From assembly GCA_045653225.1 (NCBI GenBank), contig JAZOLP010000131.1, positions 1 through 20,929 of the forward strand: a DNA stretch of 20,929 nt, written 5' to 3'. A program made the position numbers and the translations under genes. This stretch comes from UBA1737 sp045653225. Its GTDB lineage: Bacteria; Bacillota_I; Bacilli_A; ML615J-28; CAG-313. Numbering within the stretch: the stretch's first letter is position 1; every line of letters starts with the position of its first letter. Shown here in pieces: positions 1-7,740 of this stretch. The notes under the pieces are model-generated. The model searched no databases and was not told the DNA's origin. It worked only from the letters and a program-made list of their open reading frames with translations.

Positions 1-22
1 CACTAAATCTATTAAAAATACT

Positions 23-53
23 AAAAAAAGATGATGTAATTATCCATCATCTT
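23..53 (-). terminator. Intrinsic terminator at left edge
   Basis: A 9-bp stem (AAGATGATG at 28-36 against CATCATCTT at 45-53, 8-nt loop) is followed on the minus strand by a run of seven T. It would end minus-strand transcripts coming from the region around 60-176. The plus strand has no T-run after the stem, so it is directional. Confidence 0.7.
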
Positions 54-176
54 CTTATTGGAGGTTATTTATAGATATTAATAATTAATTCTTATTTTAA
101 TATTTACAAAATCGGAGGTAAAATATATATGAATTAATCAATAATACATTGTCTAAAATTGTTAGCAATTGCTAAC
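28..176 (-). ncRNA. Candidate small RNA of about 150 nt with two CCUCC motifs
   Basis: Between the promoter at 183-211 and the terminator at 23-53 the minus strand has no credible ORF: its ATGs hit stops within a few codons or lie in the terminator stem without a ribosome site. The predicted transcript contains CCTCC twice (complements of the GGAGG at about 60-64 and 114-118), the sequence that pairs with Shine-Dalgarno sites. An independent noncoding transcript is inferred from promoter, terminator and lack of coding. Alternatively this is only spacer between two terminators. Confidence 0.3.
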
Positions 177-180
177 AATT
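157..180. promoter_or_regulatory. Perfect 24-bp palindrome, candidate operator
   Basis: Positions 157-168 read AATTGTTAGCAA and 169-180 are the exact reverse complement. It overlaps the predicted start point (about 176) of the minus-strand promoter at 183-211, a usual place for a repressor site. The core TTAGCAATTGCTAA resembles MarR/SlyA-type half-sites (TTAGCAAGCTAA in SlyA), which is only a resemblance. As RNA it would be a hairpin followed by TTTT, so a weak terminator is an alternative reading. Confidence 0.45.
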
Positions 181-182
181 AC

Positions 183-211
183 ATTTAATCATAATTTTAT
201 TTCAATGTCAA
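183..211 (-). promoter_or_regulatory. Sigma-A-type promoter upstream of candidate small RNA
   Basis: On the minus strand a consensus -35 TTGACA (206-211), a 17-nt spacer and -10 TTAAAT (183-188) follow directly after the T-run of the ATPase terminator. The -10 departs from TATAAT at two positions. Confidence 0.45.
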
Positions 212-250
212 GAAAAAAACAAAAAAGAGTAAATCTAAGATTTACTCTTT
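212..250 (-). terminator. Terminator downstream of the Ca2+-ATPase
   Basis: A perfect inverted repeat (224-236 and 238-250, unit AAAGAGTAAATCT) is followed on the minus strand by TTTTTT, G and TTTTTTT. It lies about 95 nt beyond the ATPase stop but immediately after the end of an in-frame open tail (see 258-344). Confidence 0.85.
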
Positions 251-257
251 ATAATTA

Positions 258-344
258 CTTATTCTTCTTCTTTGAAATAATTTTAACTTTTTCTTTTTCA
301 ATTACTATTTCTTCATATTCATAAGCTATTTCTTCACAGCATTT
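258..344 (-). other. In-frame open 29-codon tail after the ATPase stop
   Basis: After the ATPase stop (TAA, 345-347) the same frame stays open for 29 codons to a second TAA at 255-257, just before the terminator. The tail begins KCCEEIAYEYEEIV and ends KIISKKKNK, a charged composition typical of a protein C-terminus. It contains no ATG, GTG or TTG in frame, so it is not a separate conventional gene. It may be a former C-terminus cut off by a nonsense mutation, a readthrough extension, or chance. Confidence 0.35.
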
Positions 345-2954
345 TTAGTCTCTTGAATGTCTATTAGAAGCAAGTTTAGAAATTTCCATAACTACAACCA
401 TCACAAGTGCAAGACCAATAGAAATTAATAATTGTACAACGCTTAAAGCTTCAAATTTAAATACTGCACTATTTAATCCAGGACAATAAATTACAAATAA
501 TTGTAATACAAATCCAACAATAAATGCCATATTTAAGAACTTATTATCAAATGTGTGTTTAGAGAAGATTGAATGATTACTCTTAACATTAAATGCGTGG
601 AATAATTGAGTTGAAGAAAGTGTTAAGAATGCCATAGTTTGACCAATTACATGATTAAATGCGAAATGACCAATTAAATAAGCGGCTAAAGTTAAACAAC
701 CAATAATAATACCTTCAACAATAATCTTACTCATTAAACCATTACTAAAGAATCCTTCTTTTGCACCACGAGGTTTCTTATTCATTACATCACTTTCAGG
801 TTCTTCCATGCCAAGTCCAAATGCTGGAAGAGAGTCAGTAATTAAGTTAATCCAAAGTAGGTGAATTGGAGAAAGTGGAGTTCCAAGGCCAGCAAACATA
901 GGAATTAGAACTAAACAAGATGCTACAAAAATTGTAATTACTTCACCGATATTTGATGATAATAAATATTTAACACATTTTTGGATATTTGAAAAAATTC
1001 CTCTACCTTGTTTAACAGCTTCAACAATTGTAGTAAAATTGTCATCTGTTAAAATCATATCAGCAGCTTGTTTTGAAACGTCTGTACCAGTAATACCCAT
1101 TGCACAACCAATATCAGCTTTTTTAAGAGCAGGTGCATCATTAACACCATCACCTGTCATTGCAGCAATATATCCTTTTTTCTTCCAAGTAGAAACGATT
1201 CTTACCTTATCATTAGGTGATACACGAGCATAAACACGATATTTTTCAATATCTTCATATAATTGTTCATCTGAAATTTTAGCTAGTTCGCTAGAAGTAA
1301 TTGCAAGTTCACCATCATGTAAAATACCTAGTTGCATCGCAATAGCTTTTGCAGTAGTAACATGGTCACCTGTAATCATAACAGTTGAAATACCAGCTTT
1401 ATTCGCGATAGCAATAGCATCTTTAACTTCTTCACGAGCAGGGTCAATCATACCAATTAAACCGATAAATTCCATATTTTGTTCTAATACTTCTGTATCT
1501 GGTAAAGAATCAAACCATTTAATACCTAAAGCTAAAACTCTAATAGCATTAGTTGCCATTGTATTATTAGCATCTAAAGCTTTATCTAATAAATCCTGAT
1601 TATTAATACTTCTAGAAATAACAACATCAGGTGCACCTTTTGTAATTGCTAGATATTTACCATTCATTTCAACTACTGTAGTCATTAGTTTACGATCAGA
1701 ATCAAATGGTAAATCAAGAACTCTATTTAATGGTGTTTTAACACCATATAAATTATTAGCATCTAATAATGCAAGTTCAGTAGGGTCACCGATTCTTACT
1801 TCTTTACCATCTTCAAAACTGATAGAAGCATCACAACATGTAGAGAAATATAATAACATTGTTTTTTCGTTTTCATTTAACTCTTTTAAATCTTTAAGTT
1901 CAGTTAAATAAACATTTACAACTGTCATTTTATTTTGTGTTAATGTACCAGTTTTATCACTACAGATAACATTAGTTGAACCTAGTGTTTCTACAGCAGG
2001 TAATTTCTTAACAATAGCATTATGTTTTGCCATCTTTTCTACACCAATTGCAAGAACAATTGTAACAACTGTAGCAAGACCTTCTGGAATAGCAGCAACA
2101 GCAAGTGATACAGCTATCTTAAATGCAGCCAATAATTTAACACCTAATTCAACTTCTTCTTCTGTTGGTTTTAAAACATTTAAAACAAATACTACAGCAC
2201 AAATACCTAGTGCCATAATACCAATTACTTTACCAACTTGTGTAAGTTTCTTTTGAAGAGGAGTTTCAGTTTCTTCTGATTCCATTAATGCACCAGCAAT
2301 CTTACCAATTTCTGTATTCATACCGACACCTGTAACTAGTGCTTTTGCTTTACCATTTGTAACGAATGTAGATGAGAATAAACAGTTTTTCATATCTCCT
2401 AAACCAACGATATGGTCTAAGATTTCAGTTGCATCTTTATCTACAGCAACACTTTCACCAGTAAGTGCTGATTCATCAACTTTTAAGTTAGAACATTCAA
2501 TAATTTTAGCATCAGCAGGAATAAAGTCGCCAGCTTCAACATAAATAACATCACCAACAACTAAATCTTTAGTTTGAACAGTTACAAGTACATTATTACG
2601 CCATACCTTACAAGTAGGTGAAGACATCTTTTTTAATGCGTCAAGTGATTTTTCAGCTTTACCTTCTTGATAAACACCTAAAATAGCATTAACAAAAATA
2701 ACGATAAAAATAATTAAACTTTCTACCCATTCATGTGGATCTACAATTAATGAAACAACAGCAGCTATCATTAAAATAATGATTAAAGCATCTTTAAATT
2801 CTAGTAAGAATTTAACAAATAAGCTTTGTTTCTTCTTTTCTTTTAAAGCATTTTCTCCATATTTTTCTCTTTGTTCAAGAACTTTGGAGTCATTTAAACC
2901 ATCTAAGTTTTCTATACCGAACTCATTAATAAGTTCATCAAATTTCTTTTGCAT
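345..2954 (-). CDS. P-type Ca2+-transporting ATPase (P2A-like)
   Basis: An 869-residue P-type ATPase that should export Ca2+ from the cytoplasm using ATP, normal in length for bacterial SERCA/PMCA-like pumps. Visible parts in order: an N-terminal cation-ATPase domain, two hydrophobic hairpins, the actuator TGES loop near residue 166, the TM4 motif AIPEGL near 288, the phosphorylation motif DKTGT with the aspartate at 333, the nucleotide-binding domain, TGDGVND near 600, then six C-terminal membrane segments. TM4 has the PEGL glutamate, TM5 has SNIGEV and TM6 has WINLITD, matching SERCA Ca2+ ligands; TM8 has Gln where SERCA has Glu908. That supports Ca2+, though Mg2+ or Mn2+ cannot be excluded. 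The start has GGAGG 7 nt upstream and a TTGACA-17-TAAAAT promoter. It appears monocistronic. Confidence 0.95.
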   Translation of the reverse strand: MQKKFDELINEFGIENLDGLNDSKVLEQREKYGENALKEKKKQSLFVKFLLEFKDALIIILMIAAVVSLIVDPHEWVESLIIFIVIFVNAILGVYQEGKAEKSLDALKKMSSPTCKVWRNNVLVTVQTKDLVVGDVIYVEAGDFIPADAKIIECSNLKVDESALTGESVAVDKDATEILDHIVGLGDMKNCLFSSTFVTNGKAKALVTGVGMNTEIGKIAGALMESEETETPLQKKLTQVGKVIGIMALGICAVVFVLNVLKPTEEEVELGVKLLAAFKIAVSLAVAAIPEGLATVVTIVLAIGVEKMAKHNAIVKKLPAVETLGSTNVICSDKTGTLTQNKMTVVNVYLTELKDLKELNENEKTMLLYFSTCCDASISFEDGKEVRIGDPTELALLDANNLYGVKTPLNRVLDLPFDSDRKLMTTVVEMNGKYLAITKGAPDVVISRSINNQDLLDKALDANNTMATNAIRVLALGIKWFDSLPDTEVLEQNMEFIGLIGMIDPAREEVKDAIAIANKAGISTVMITGDHVTTAKAIAMQLGILHDGELAITSSELAKISDEQLYEDIEKYRVYARVSPNDKVRIVSTWKKKGYIAAMTGDGVNDAPALKKADIGCAMGITGTDVSKQAADMILTDDNFTTIVEAVKQGRGIFSNIQKCVKYLLSSNIGEVITIFVASCLVLIPMFAGLGTPLSPIHLLWINLITDSLPAFGLGMEEPESDVMNKKPRGAKEGFFSNGLMSKIIVEGIIIGCLTLAAYLIGHFAFNHVIGQTMAFLTLSSTQLFHAFNVKSNHSIFSKHTFDNKFLNMAFIVGFVLQLFVIYCPGLNSAVFKFEALSVVQLLISIGLALVMVVVMEISKLASNRHSRD

Positions 2955-2979
2955 AATACCTCCATAAATTAACTTTTAT

Positions 2980-3008
2980 ATTTTACTAAATATTATTATA
3001 ATTGTCAA
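2980..3008 (-). promoter_or_regulatory. Promoter of the Ca2+-ATPase gene
   Basis: On the minus strand TTGACA (3003-3008), a 17-nt spacer and TAAAAT (2980-2985) predict a start near 2973 and a leader of about 20 nt containing the GGAGG site. Confidence 0.8.
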
Positions 3009-3027
3009 TATTCTATTATAAAATTTT

Positions 3028-3672
3028 TTATTTTTTTATAAATTTTAGTATCTCTAATGGTTCATCTATAATAATTGATGCACCTGCATTAATCAATTCT
3101 TCTTTTTTTCTAAATCCCCAAGAACAAGAAATACATTTTATATTTGAATTATTAGCTGTTAAAATATCAACTTCAGAATCTCCTACATATAATGCATCAT
3201 CATTATTGATATTCAGTTTTTTCAAAACATAGTTGCACATATCCGAATATGGTTTTCTTTTTAAATTAGGACTTTCACCTAATACCACATCGAATGTATT
3301 ATTGAAATATTTACTTACTATATCTTGTGCAGCTTGATTAAATTTATTAGTAACAACTGCAAGCAATATGTTCATTTCTTTTAGTTTTGTTAATAATTCA
3401 CAAATACCTTTATATTCATGAATATGATCAAGTGAATGGTCTTTATAATGACCTTTGAAAGTTGTAATGACATCATCAACTAAATGAAGATTAGATTCTC
3501 CAACAGCTTTTTCAATTAATACTCTTACACCATTTCCTACAAAACATCTTATTTCTTCATAAGATCTAAGAGGAAGATTGTGGTATGTTAATGCGTAATT
3601 GGTGCTATAAAATAAATCATCTAATGTATTTAAAATAGTACCATCTAAATCAAATAATATAGCTTTATACAT
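3028..3672 (-). CDS. HAD-superfamily phosphatase, phosphoglycolate phosphatase-like
   Basis: A 214-residue cytoplasmic HAD hydrolase with the Gph/PGP-type layout. Motif I is FDLDGTILNT (nucleophile Asp8, acid Asp10), followed by a helical cap domain (roughly residues 15-80), motif II VVTNK, the motif III lysine in LKRKPYSD, and motif IV YVGDSEVDI. The likely reaction is dephosphorylation of a small phosphate ester such as 2-phosphoglycolate; substrate cannot be read from sequence. Its ATG overlaps the TAA of the upstream nuclease gene by one base (TAATG), with only a weak AAAGAG-like site, so translation is probably coupled. The gene ends about 20 nt before the -35 of the ATPase promoter with no convincing terminator between. 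Confidence 0.9.
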   Translation of the reverse strand: MYKAILFDLDGTILNTLDDLFYSTNYALTYHNLPLRSYEEIRCFVGNGVRVLIEKAVGESNLHLVDDVITTFKGHYKDHSLDHIHEYKGICELLTKLKEMNILLAVVTNKFNQAAQDIVSKYFNNTFDVVLGESPNLKRKPYSDMCNYVLKKLNINNDDALYVGDSEVDILTANNSNIKCISCSWGFRKKEELINAGASIIIDEPLEILKFIKK

Positions 3673-4454
3673 TATTTAAACTCTTTTCTATCATAATCAT
3701 AACCAGGGTCAATTTCGCCATAGAAACGTCTTCCTGTTGATTGAGCATGTGCTGATGCTAAAGCGAAATATTCTGAATATTTACTTTTACTAAGTGTTGA
3801 GTTAGAATAAGCTTGTTCTACTATCTCTAAATTTAATAATATACCATCTACCCAAACAAACCCTAAATATCTTCCATAAGTTTCAGTTCTTGCTCCTTCA
3901 GCTTCTAAGACAATTGTTTTAGCTTGAGTGAGTCTTTTTTTAGTGTAATCAGATGCAGCTTTTCCCCATGGATCTTTATCAATTGTTGATTCAGGTGTGT
4001 CAATACCTAAGAAACGTAAACTAAATGTCTCACCTGTAATAATATCTTTAAAACGTGCCGTATCGCCATCTGTAGAATAAACTAATTCTACTTCACCAAT
4101 TCCATCATTTATAAAACTCTTTCCAGCATATTCAAAATCCATTTTTACTTCATCATGAATCTTATATGTTATTGGTAATACAGTTGTATAAATATAAACT
4201 TGATAATTAGAATCAATTTGATCTCCAGCTTTTAATTCACCATTGTATGACACAAATAAATCTAGATCTAAATCACTAGTGATTATTTCGTTACTATATT
4301 TAAAAACAAAATTTATATTTTTCTGTTTCATTATTTCTTCAATTTCTGCTCTATTTTTACCTGTTAAATCAGGTAGTATTTTAGTATTTGTATCTACACA
4401 AGAACTAATAAAAAAGGATAGAAGTAATATTAATATATATATAAATCTTTTCAT
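3672..4454 (-). CDS. Lipoprotein with PASTA-like domain and staphylococcal-type nuclease domain
   Basis: A 260-residue predicted membrane-anchored extracellular nuclease. A type II signal ends at ISSC (lipid Cys19). Residues 28-92 resemble a PASTA domain (begins LPDLTGKNRAEI), known for binding peptidoglycan stems. Residues 110-250 are an SNase/TNase domain with the known catalytic pattern: D129-G-D131, R147, D152-T-P-E155 and R195 in TETYGR, with the 35/40/43 spacing of the S. aureus enzyme retained. It should cleave DNA and possibly RNA outside the cell, Ca2+-dependent in the family. The start has AGAGGTG 7 nt upstream. It heads a two-gene unit with the HAD phosphatase, which could process imported nucleotide or sugar phosphates (inference). 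A TATGATATAAT extended -10 at 4472-4477 lies very close to the ribosome site. Confidence 0.9.
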   Translation of the reverse strand: MKRFIYILILLLSFFISSCVDTNTKILPDLTGKNRAEIEEIMKQKNINFVFKYSNEIITSDLDLDLFVSYNGELKAGDQIDSNYQVYIYTTVLPITYKIHDEVKMDFEYAGKSFINDGIGEVELVYSTDGDTARFKDIITGETFSLRFLGIDTPESTIDKDPWGKAASDYTKKRLTQAKTIVLEAEGARTETYGRYLGFVWVDGILLNLEIVEQAYSNSTLSKSKYSEYFALASAHAQSTGRRFYGEIDPGYDYDRKEFK

Positions 4455-4544
4455 ATTTACACCTCTTAATTATTATATCATATTTTAACTATAATTACAT
4501 TAAATTTAAAATACAAAATAAAGTTTCCTAAAATCGTTAATTAA

Positions 4545-4573
4545 TTGAAAATTCAACATATTTATTGTATAAT
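4545..4573 (+). promoter_or_regulatory. Promoter of the first CHAP lipoprotein gene
   Basis: TTGAAA (4545-4550), a 17-nt spacer and TATAAT (4568-4573). The same hexamers and spacing occur before the second paralogue, so the promoter was duplicated with the gene. Confidence 0.85.
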
Positions 4574-4607
4574 TATGATGTAATTTATTAGAAAAAGAGG
4601 AATTTGA

Positions 4608-6023
4608 ATGAAATATAGAATTTTTGTTTTATTAATGATCTTAGGATTATGTTTTATTACTAGTTGTAAAAAAAATAATCAAGAAAATAATGAAAACAAT
4701 GGAAATGACAACCCAATTACTTATGAAACACCAATTGTTACAATGGATAAAGATCATTATGTTATCGGAGATTTAATCGGATTTAATGTAGAAAACTACG
4801 CTAGTTTAGATTTATTTAATATATCATTTGATACATCAAATGGTGTAAAAGTTAATGCTGATGGTTCTATTACAGCAAGACGTACTGGAGATTATACAGC
4901 AACTCTTACTTTAAAAGAAGATTCATCAACATTTGTTTCAGTAGAGTTTTCAGTTTATAAATCTTCATTTGTTTTAGATTCTACAACAGATATTATTGCT
5001 GTTGGAGATAAAGCTGAAATTTGGGTTTATGATTTTGCTGGCTTATATGAAACTTCTACAAATGACTTAAACTTTACTGTTGATAATAATGAAGTTGCTA
5101 CACTAGAAAATGGAGTTTTAACAGCTATCGCTTTAGGCACTGTTACTGTTACAGCAACATCTAAATATAACGATAAAGTTCAAGGTAGTGTAACTATTAA
5201 AGTTGGAGACCCTACAGTAGATTTTATGATTAGACCAAGCGAAGAATTAGCTAAAATTAAAGTAGGCCAAATTTTACCAATGACAATGACAGGTGGACAA
5301 CATCCCGATTCTTTTAAATGGTTATGTGATAATGCAGAAATAGCACGTGCAACTAAATATGATACAGCATTAGAAATATCAGGTGTTGCTGAAGGGAAAG
5401 CTTATATTACTTGTTACAATGAAAGTGATCCTTCAATAAATGCAAAATATTTAATTACAGTCGAAGGCGAAGTTGAAGTAGACTACAGAAAACGTTTAAT
5501 AGAACTTGCATATGATCAAATTGGCATTAAAGAAGGATTAAAACCTAATGGAAGTTATGATAATCATACTAAATTTGGTGTTTGGTATGGTAATGATGGA
5601 GAACCTTGGTGTGCAACATTTGTTTCATGGTGTTGGTATCACGCTGGATTAAGTAATACATTATTACTTAAATATCAAGGTTGTACTGCAGGTATGAACT
5701 GGTGCATAGAAAATGGTATATTTAAATATAAACAAGAATATATTCCAACAACTGGTGACATTGTGTTCTTCTTAAGCGCAGGTGCAGGCCATACAGGTAT
5801 TGTTGCTCATTGTGATGGAACATATATTTACACTATTGAAGGTAATAGAAGTAATAGAGTAGATGTTTGGAGAATTAAACTTACTAACCAAACTATTACT
5901 GGTTATGGAGTTCCTAATTATCCTGGTTTAACTGAATATGATGATTTTAGTTGGATTAAAGAACCTAAATCTGATGGTTCATATATTTGGACTAATGTTT
6001 CATCTGGTGATTCAACTCAATAA
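4608..6023 (+). CDS. Lipoprotein with Ig-like domains and C-terminal CHAP peptidoglycan hydrolase domain (copy 1)
   Basis: A 471-residue predicted surface wall hydrolase. A type II signal ends ITSC (lipid Cys20), followed by an Asn/Glu-rich linker and three Ig-like beta domains of Big_2 type at about 35-103, 105-193 and 200-283. Residues 293-445 form a CHAP domain: nucleophile Cys335 in PWCATFVSW, His395 in GHTGIV, and Glu411/Asn413 in IEGN. CHAP enzymes cut peptidoglycan as amidases or endopeptidases; which bond is unknown here. The last residues (WTNVSSGDST plus one) are conserved in the paralogue and are not an LPXTG anchor. The start has AAAGAGG 7 nt upstream. It is monocistronic, with promoter at 4545-4573 and terminator at 6031-6056. 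Confidence 0.9.
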   Translation: MKYRIFVLLMILGLCFITSCKKNNQENNENNGNDNPITYETPIVTMDKDHYVIGDLIGFNVENYASLDLFNISFDTSNGVKVNADGSITARRTGDYTATLTLKEDSSTFVSVEFSVYKSSFVLDSTTDIIAVGDKAEIWVYDFAGLYETSTNDLNFTVDNNEVATLENGVLTAIALGTVTVTATSKYNDKVQGSVTIKVGDPTVDFMIRPSEELAKIKVGQILPMTMTGGQHPDSFKWLCDNAEIARATKYDTALEISGVAEGKAYITCYNESDPSINAKYLITVEGEVEVDYRKRLIELAYDQIGIKEGLKPNGSYDNHTKFGVWYGNDGEPWCATFVSWCWYHAGLSNTLLLKYQGCTAGMNWCIENGIFKYKQEYIPTTGDIVFFLSAGAGHTGIVAHCDGTYIYTIEGNRSNRVDVWRIKLTNQTITGYGVPNYPGLTEYDDFSWIKEPKSDGSYIWTNVSSGDSTQ

Positions 6024-6030
6024 TAATTTA

Positions 6031-6056
6031 AAGGAGTATCAATACTCCTTTTTTTT
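6031..6056 (+). terminator. Terminator of the first CHAP gene
   Basis: A 9-bp stem (AAGGAGTAT at 6031-6039, 2-nt apparent loop, ATACTCCTT at 6042-6050) runs into eight T, starting 8 nt after the stop. Confidence 0.9.
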
Positions 6057-6088
6057 CATTATTTACCATAAAAAAAGATTGATAAATA

Positions 6089-6117
6089 TTGAAAATTTTT
6101 ATTAAATAATGTATAAT
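6089..6117 (+). promoter_or_regulatory. Promoter of the second CHAP lipoprotein gene
   Basis: TTGAAA (6089-6094), a 17-nt spacer and TATAAT (6112-6117), the same architecture as the promoter of copy 1 but with a diverged spacer. Confidence 0.85.
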
Positions 6118-6152
6118 TATACTGTAAAATTAAAAGAAATTGAGGAAAATGA

Positions 6153-7562
6153 ATGAAAAATAGATTATTTGTTTTATGTATGATTTTCTGTTTATGTTTT
6201 ATTACTGGATGTAAGAAAAACAATAACGGGGATGAACCAAATGTAAATGGTCCTGTTGAAAATGAAACACCCATCGTTACAATGGATAAAGACCATTATG
6301 TAATTGGGGATACAATCGGTTTTAATGTAGAAAACTACGATAGTTTAGATTTATTTAATATTGCTTTTGATACAACAAATGGAGTAAAAATAAATGATGA
6401 TGGTACAATTACAGCAAGACGTACTGGTGAATATACTGCAACAATTACTTTAAAAGAAGATACATCTAAATTTGCTGCTTTAGAATTTACAATTTATAAA
6501 GCAGCATTACAACTAGATTCTACTACTAATATTATTGCAGTAAATGATAAAGTTGAAGTATGGGTATATGACTTTGCTGGTTTATACGAAACAAGTGAAG
6601 ATGATTTTATTTTCACTGTAGATAATAAAGATGTTGCAACATTGGAAAATGGTATTTTAACTGCAAAAGGTCTTGGTACTGTTACTGTAACTGCTACTTC
6701 AAAATATAACGATAAAGTTCAAGGAAATGTAACTATTAAAGTTGCTGATCCAAACGTTGAATTTATGTTACGTCCTTCAAAAGAATTAGGTAAAATTCAA
6801 ATAGGTGAAACATTACCAGTAGAAATGACTTTTGGTCAAATTCCAAGTAATTTTAAATGGTTATGTGATGATTCAGAAGTTGTACGTACTACAAAATATG
6901 AAAATACTTTAGAATTTACTGGTATTGGTGAAGGAAGAGCTTATGTTACATGTTATAATGAATTAGATCCTACAATTAATGCGAAATACCTTATAACTGT
7001 AAGCGGCACTGCTGAAGTTGATTATCGTGCGAGATTAGTTAATCTAGCATATGAACAAGTAGGCATTTATGAAGGTAAGAGTGAAGATGGTTCTTATAAC
7101 AACTTCCAAAAATTTGGTGCTTGGTATGGTAATAATGGTGTAGCTTGGTGTGCAACATTTGTTTCATGGTGTTGGTATCATGCTGGTTTAAGTAATGATC
7201 TGTTATTAAAATATCAAGGATGTTATACAGGAATGGAATGGTGTTTAGCACAAGGCATTTTTAAATATAAAGAAGAGTATACTCCTATAACTGGTGATAT
7301 TGTATTCTTCTTAAGCAATGGTGCATCTCATACTGGTATTGTAGCTTATTGTGATGGTGAATATATTTATACAGTAGAAGGTAATAGAAGTAATAGAGTT
7401 GACGTTTGGAGAATAAAACTTACAAATACAACTATTACTGGATATGCAGTTCCTAATTATCCATATTCATCAACAATAGAAGATTTTTCTTGGATTAAAG
7501 AACAACAACCTAATGGAACTTATTTATGGACAAATGTTTCATCAGGTGATTCAACTACATAA
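6153..7562 (+). CDS. Lipoprotein with Ig-like domains and C-terminal CHAP peptidoglycan hydrolase domain (copy 2)
   Basis: A 469-residue tandem paralogue of the preceding gene, colinear throughout and clearly highly similar by eye. A type II signal ends ITGC (lipid Cys20). After a short charged linker come the same three Ig-like domains, then the CHAP domain with Cys333 in AWCATFVSW, His393 in SHTGIV and VEGN. Differences concentrate in the post-cysteine linker and the third Ig-like domain, while the CHAP core and the WTNVSSGDST tail are nearly unchanged, as expected if the catalytic unit is under selection. The start has GAGG 7 nt upstream. It has its own promoter and terminator, so the two copies can be expressed separately. 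Role (division, turnover or attack on other cells) is not evident. Confidence 0.9.
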   Translation: MKNRLFVLCMIFCLCFITGCKKNNNGDEPNVNGPVENETPIVTMDKDHYVIGDTIGFNVENYDSLDLFNIAFDTTNGVKINDDGTITARRTGEYTATITLKEDTSKFAALEFTIYKAALQLDSTTNIIAVNDKVEVWVYDFAGLYETSEDDFIFTVDNKDVATLENGILTAKGLGTVTVTATSKYNDKVQGNVTIKVADPNVEFMLRPSKELGKIQIGETLPVEMTFGQIPSNFKWLCDDSEVVRTTKYENTLEFTGIGEGRAYVTCYNELDPTINAKYLITVSGTAEVDYRARLVNLAYEQVGIYEGKSEDGSYNNFQKFGAWYGNNGVAWCATFVSWCWYHAGLSNDLLLKYQGCYTGMEWCLAQGIFKYKEEYTPITGDIVFFLSNGASHTGIVAYCDGEYIYTVEGNRSNRVDVWRIKLTNTTITGYAVPNYPYSSTIEDFSWIKEQQPNGTYLWTNVSSGDSTT

Positions 7563-7568
7563 AAACTT

Positions 7569-7599
7569 AAGTATCAACTTTTTAGTTGATACTTTTTTT
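7569..7599 (+). terminator. Terminator of the second CHAP gene
   Basis: An 11-bp perfect stem (AAGTATCAACT at 7569-7579, TTTT loop, AGTTGATACTT at 7584-7594) is followed by a T-run to 7599. Confidence 0.9.
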
Positions 7600-7611
7600 A
7601 ATGTATTATTA

Positions 7612-7640
7612 TTGTTAAGACTTAAGAAATTTGTTATAAT
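7612..7640 (+). promoter_or_regulatory. Promoter of the TPP riboswitch-thiT unit
   Basis: TTGTTA (7612-7617), a 17-nt spacer and TATAAT (7635-7640) predict a start near 7647, just before the aptamer. Confidence 0.75.
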
Positions 7641-7649
7641 ATTATTGTC

Positions 7650-7740
7650 ATATTATGGGGAGCTCATAAAGATGGGCTGAGAGGTTAATATAATTAACGA
7701 CCCGATAACCTGATCTAGGTAATGCTAGCGTAGGAAAAAT
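7650..7740 (+). promoter_or_regulatory. TPP riboswitch aptamer (THI element)
   Basis: The conserved blocks occur in order: GGGGAGCTC (7657-7665), GGGCTGAGAGG (7674-7684), GACCC (7699-7703), AACCTGATCTAGGTAATGC (7707-7725) and CTAGCGTAGG (7725-7734). This aptamer binds thiamine pyrophosphate and normally lowers expression of the downstream gene. Here that gene is thiT. The final block reads GTAGGAAA rather than the commoner GTAGGGAA. Confidence 0.96.

Noticed and set aside
114..137. GGAGGT followed by ATG on the plus strand in the left intergenic region
   Set aside because: The frame is ATG AAT TAA, two codons only. No plus-strand gene follows before the ATPase on the opposite strand.
3001..3030. 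A/T-only inverted repeat after the HAD gene as a terminator
   Set aside because: The possible stem has no G-C pairs and overlaps the -35 region of the ATPase promoter.
4472..4477. Extended -10 TATGATATAAT as the main promoter of the nuclease-HAD pair
   Set aside because: Its start point would fall within or at the edge of the ribosome site (4461-4467) and the -35 is poor, so I did not list it as a separate feature.
6059..6274. Minus-strand ORF of 71 codons across the start of the second CHAP gene
   Set aside because: It is antisense to a clear lipoprotein signal and promoter, with no ribosome site; one of many shadows of real genes in AT-rich DNA.
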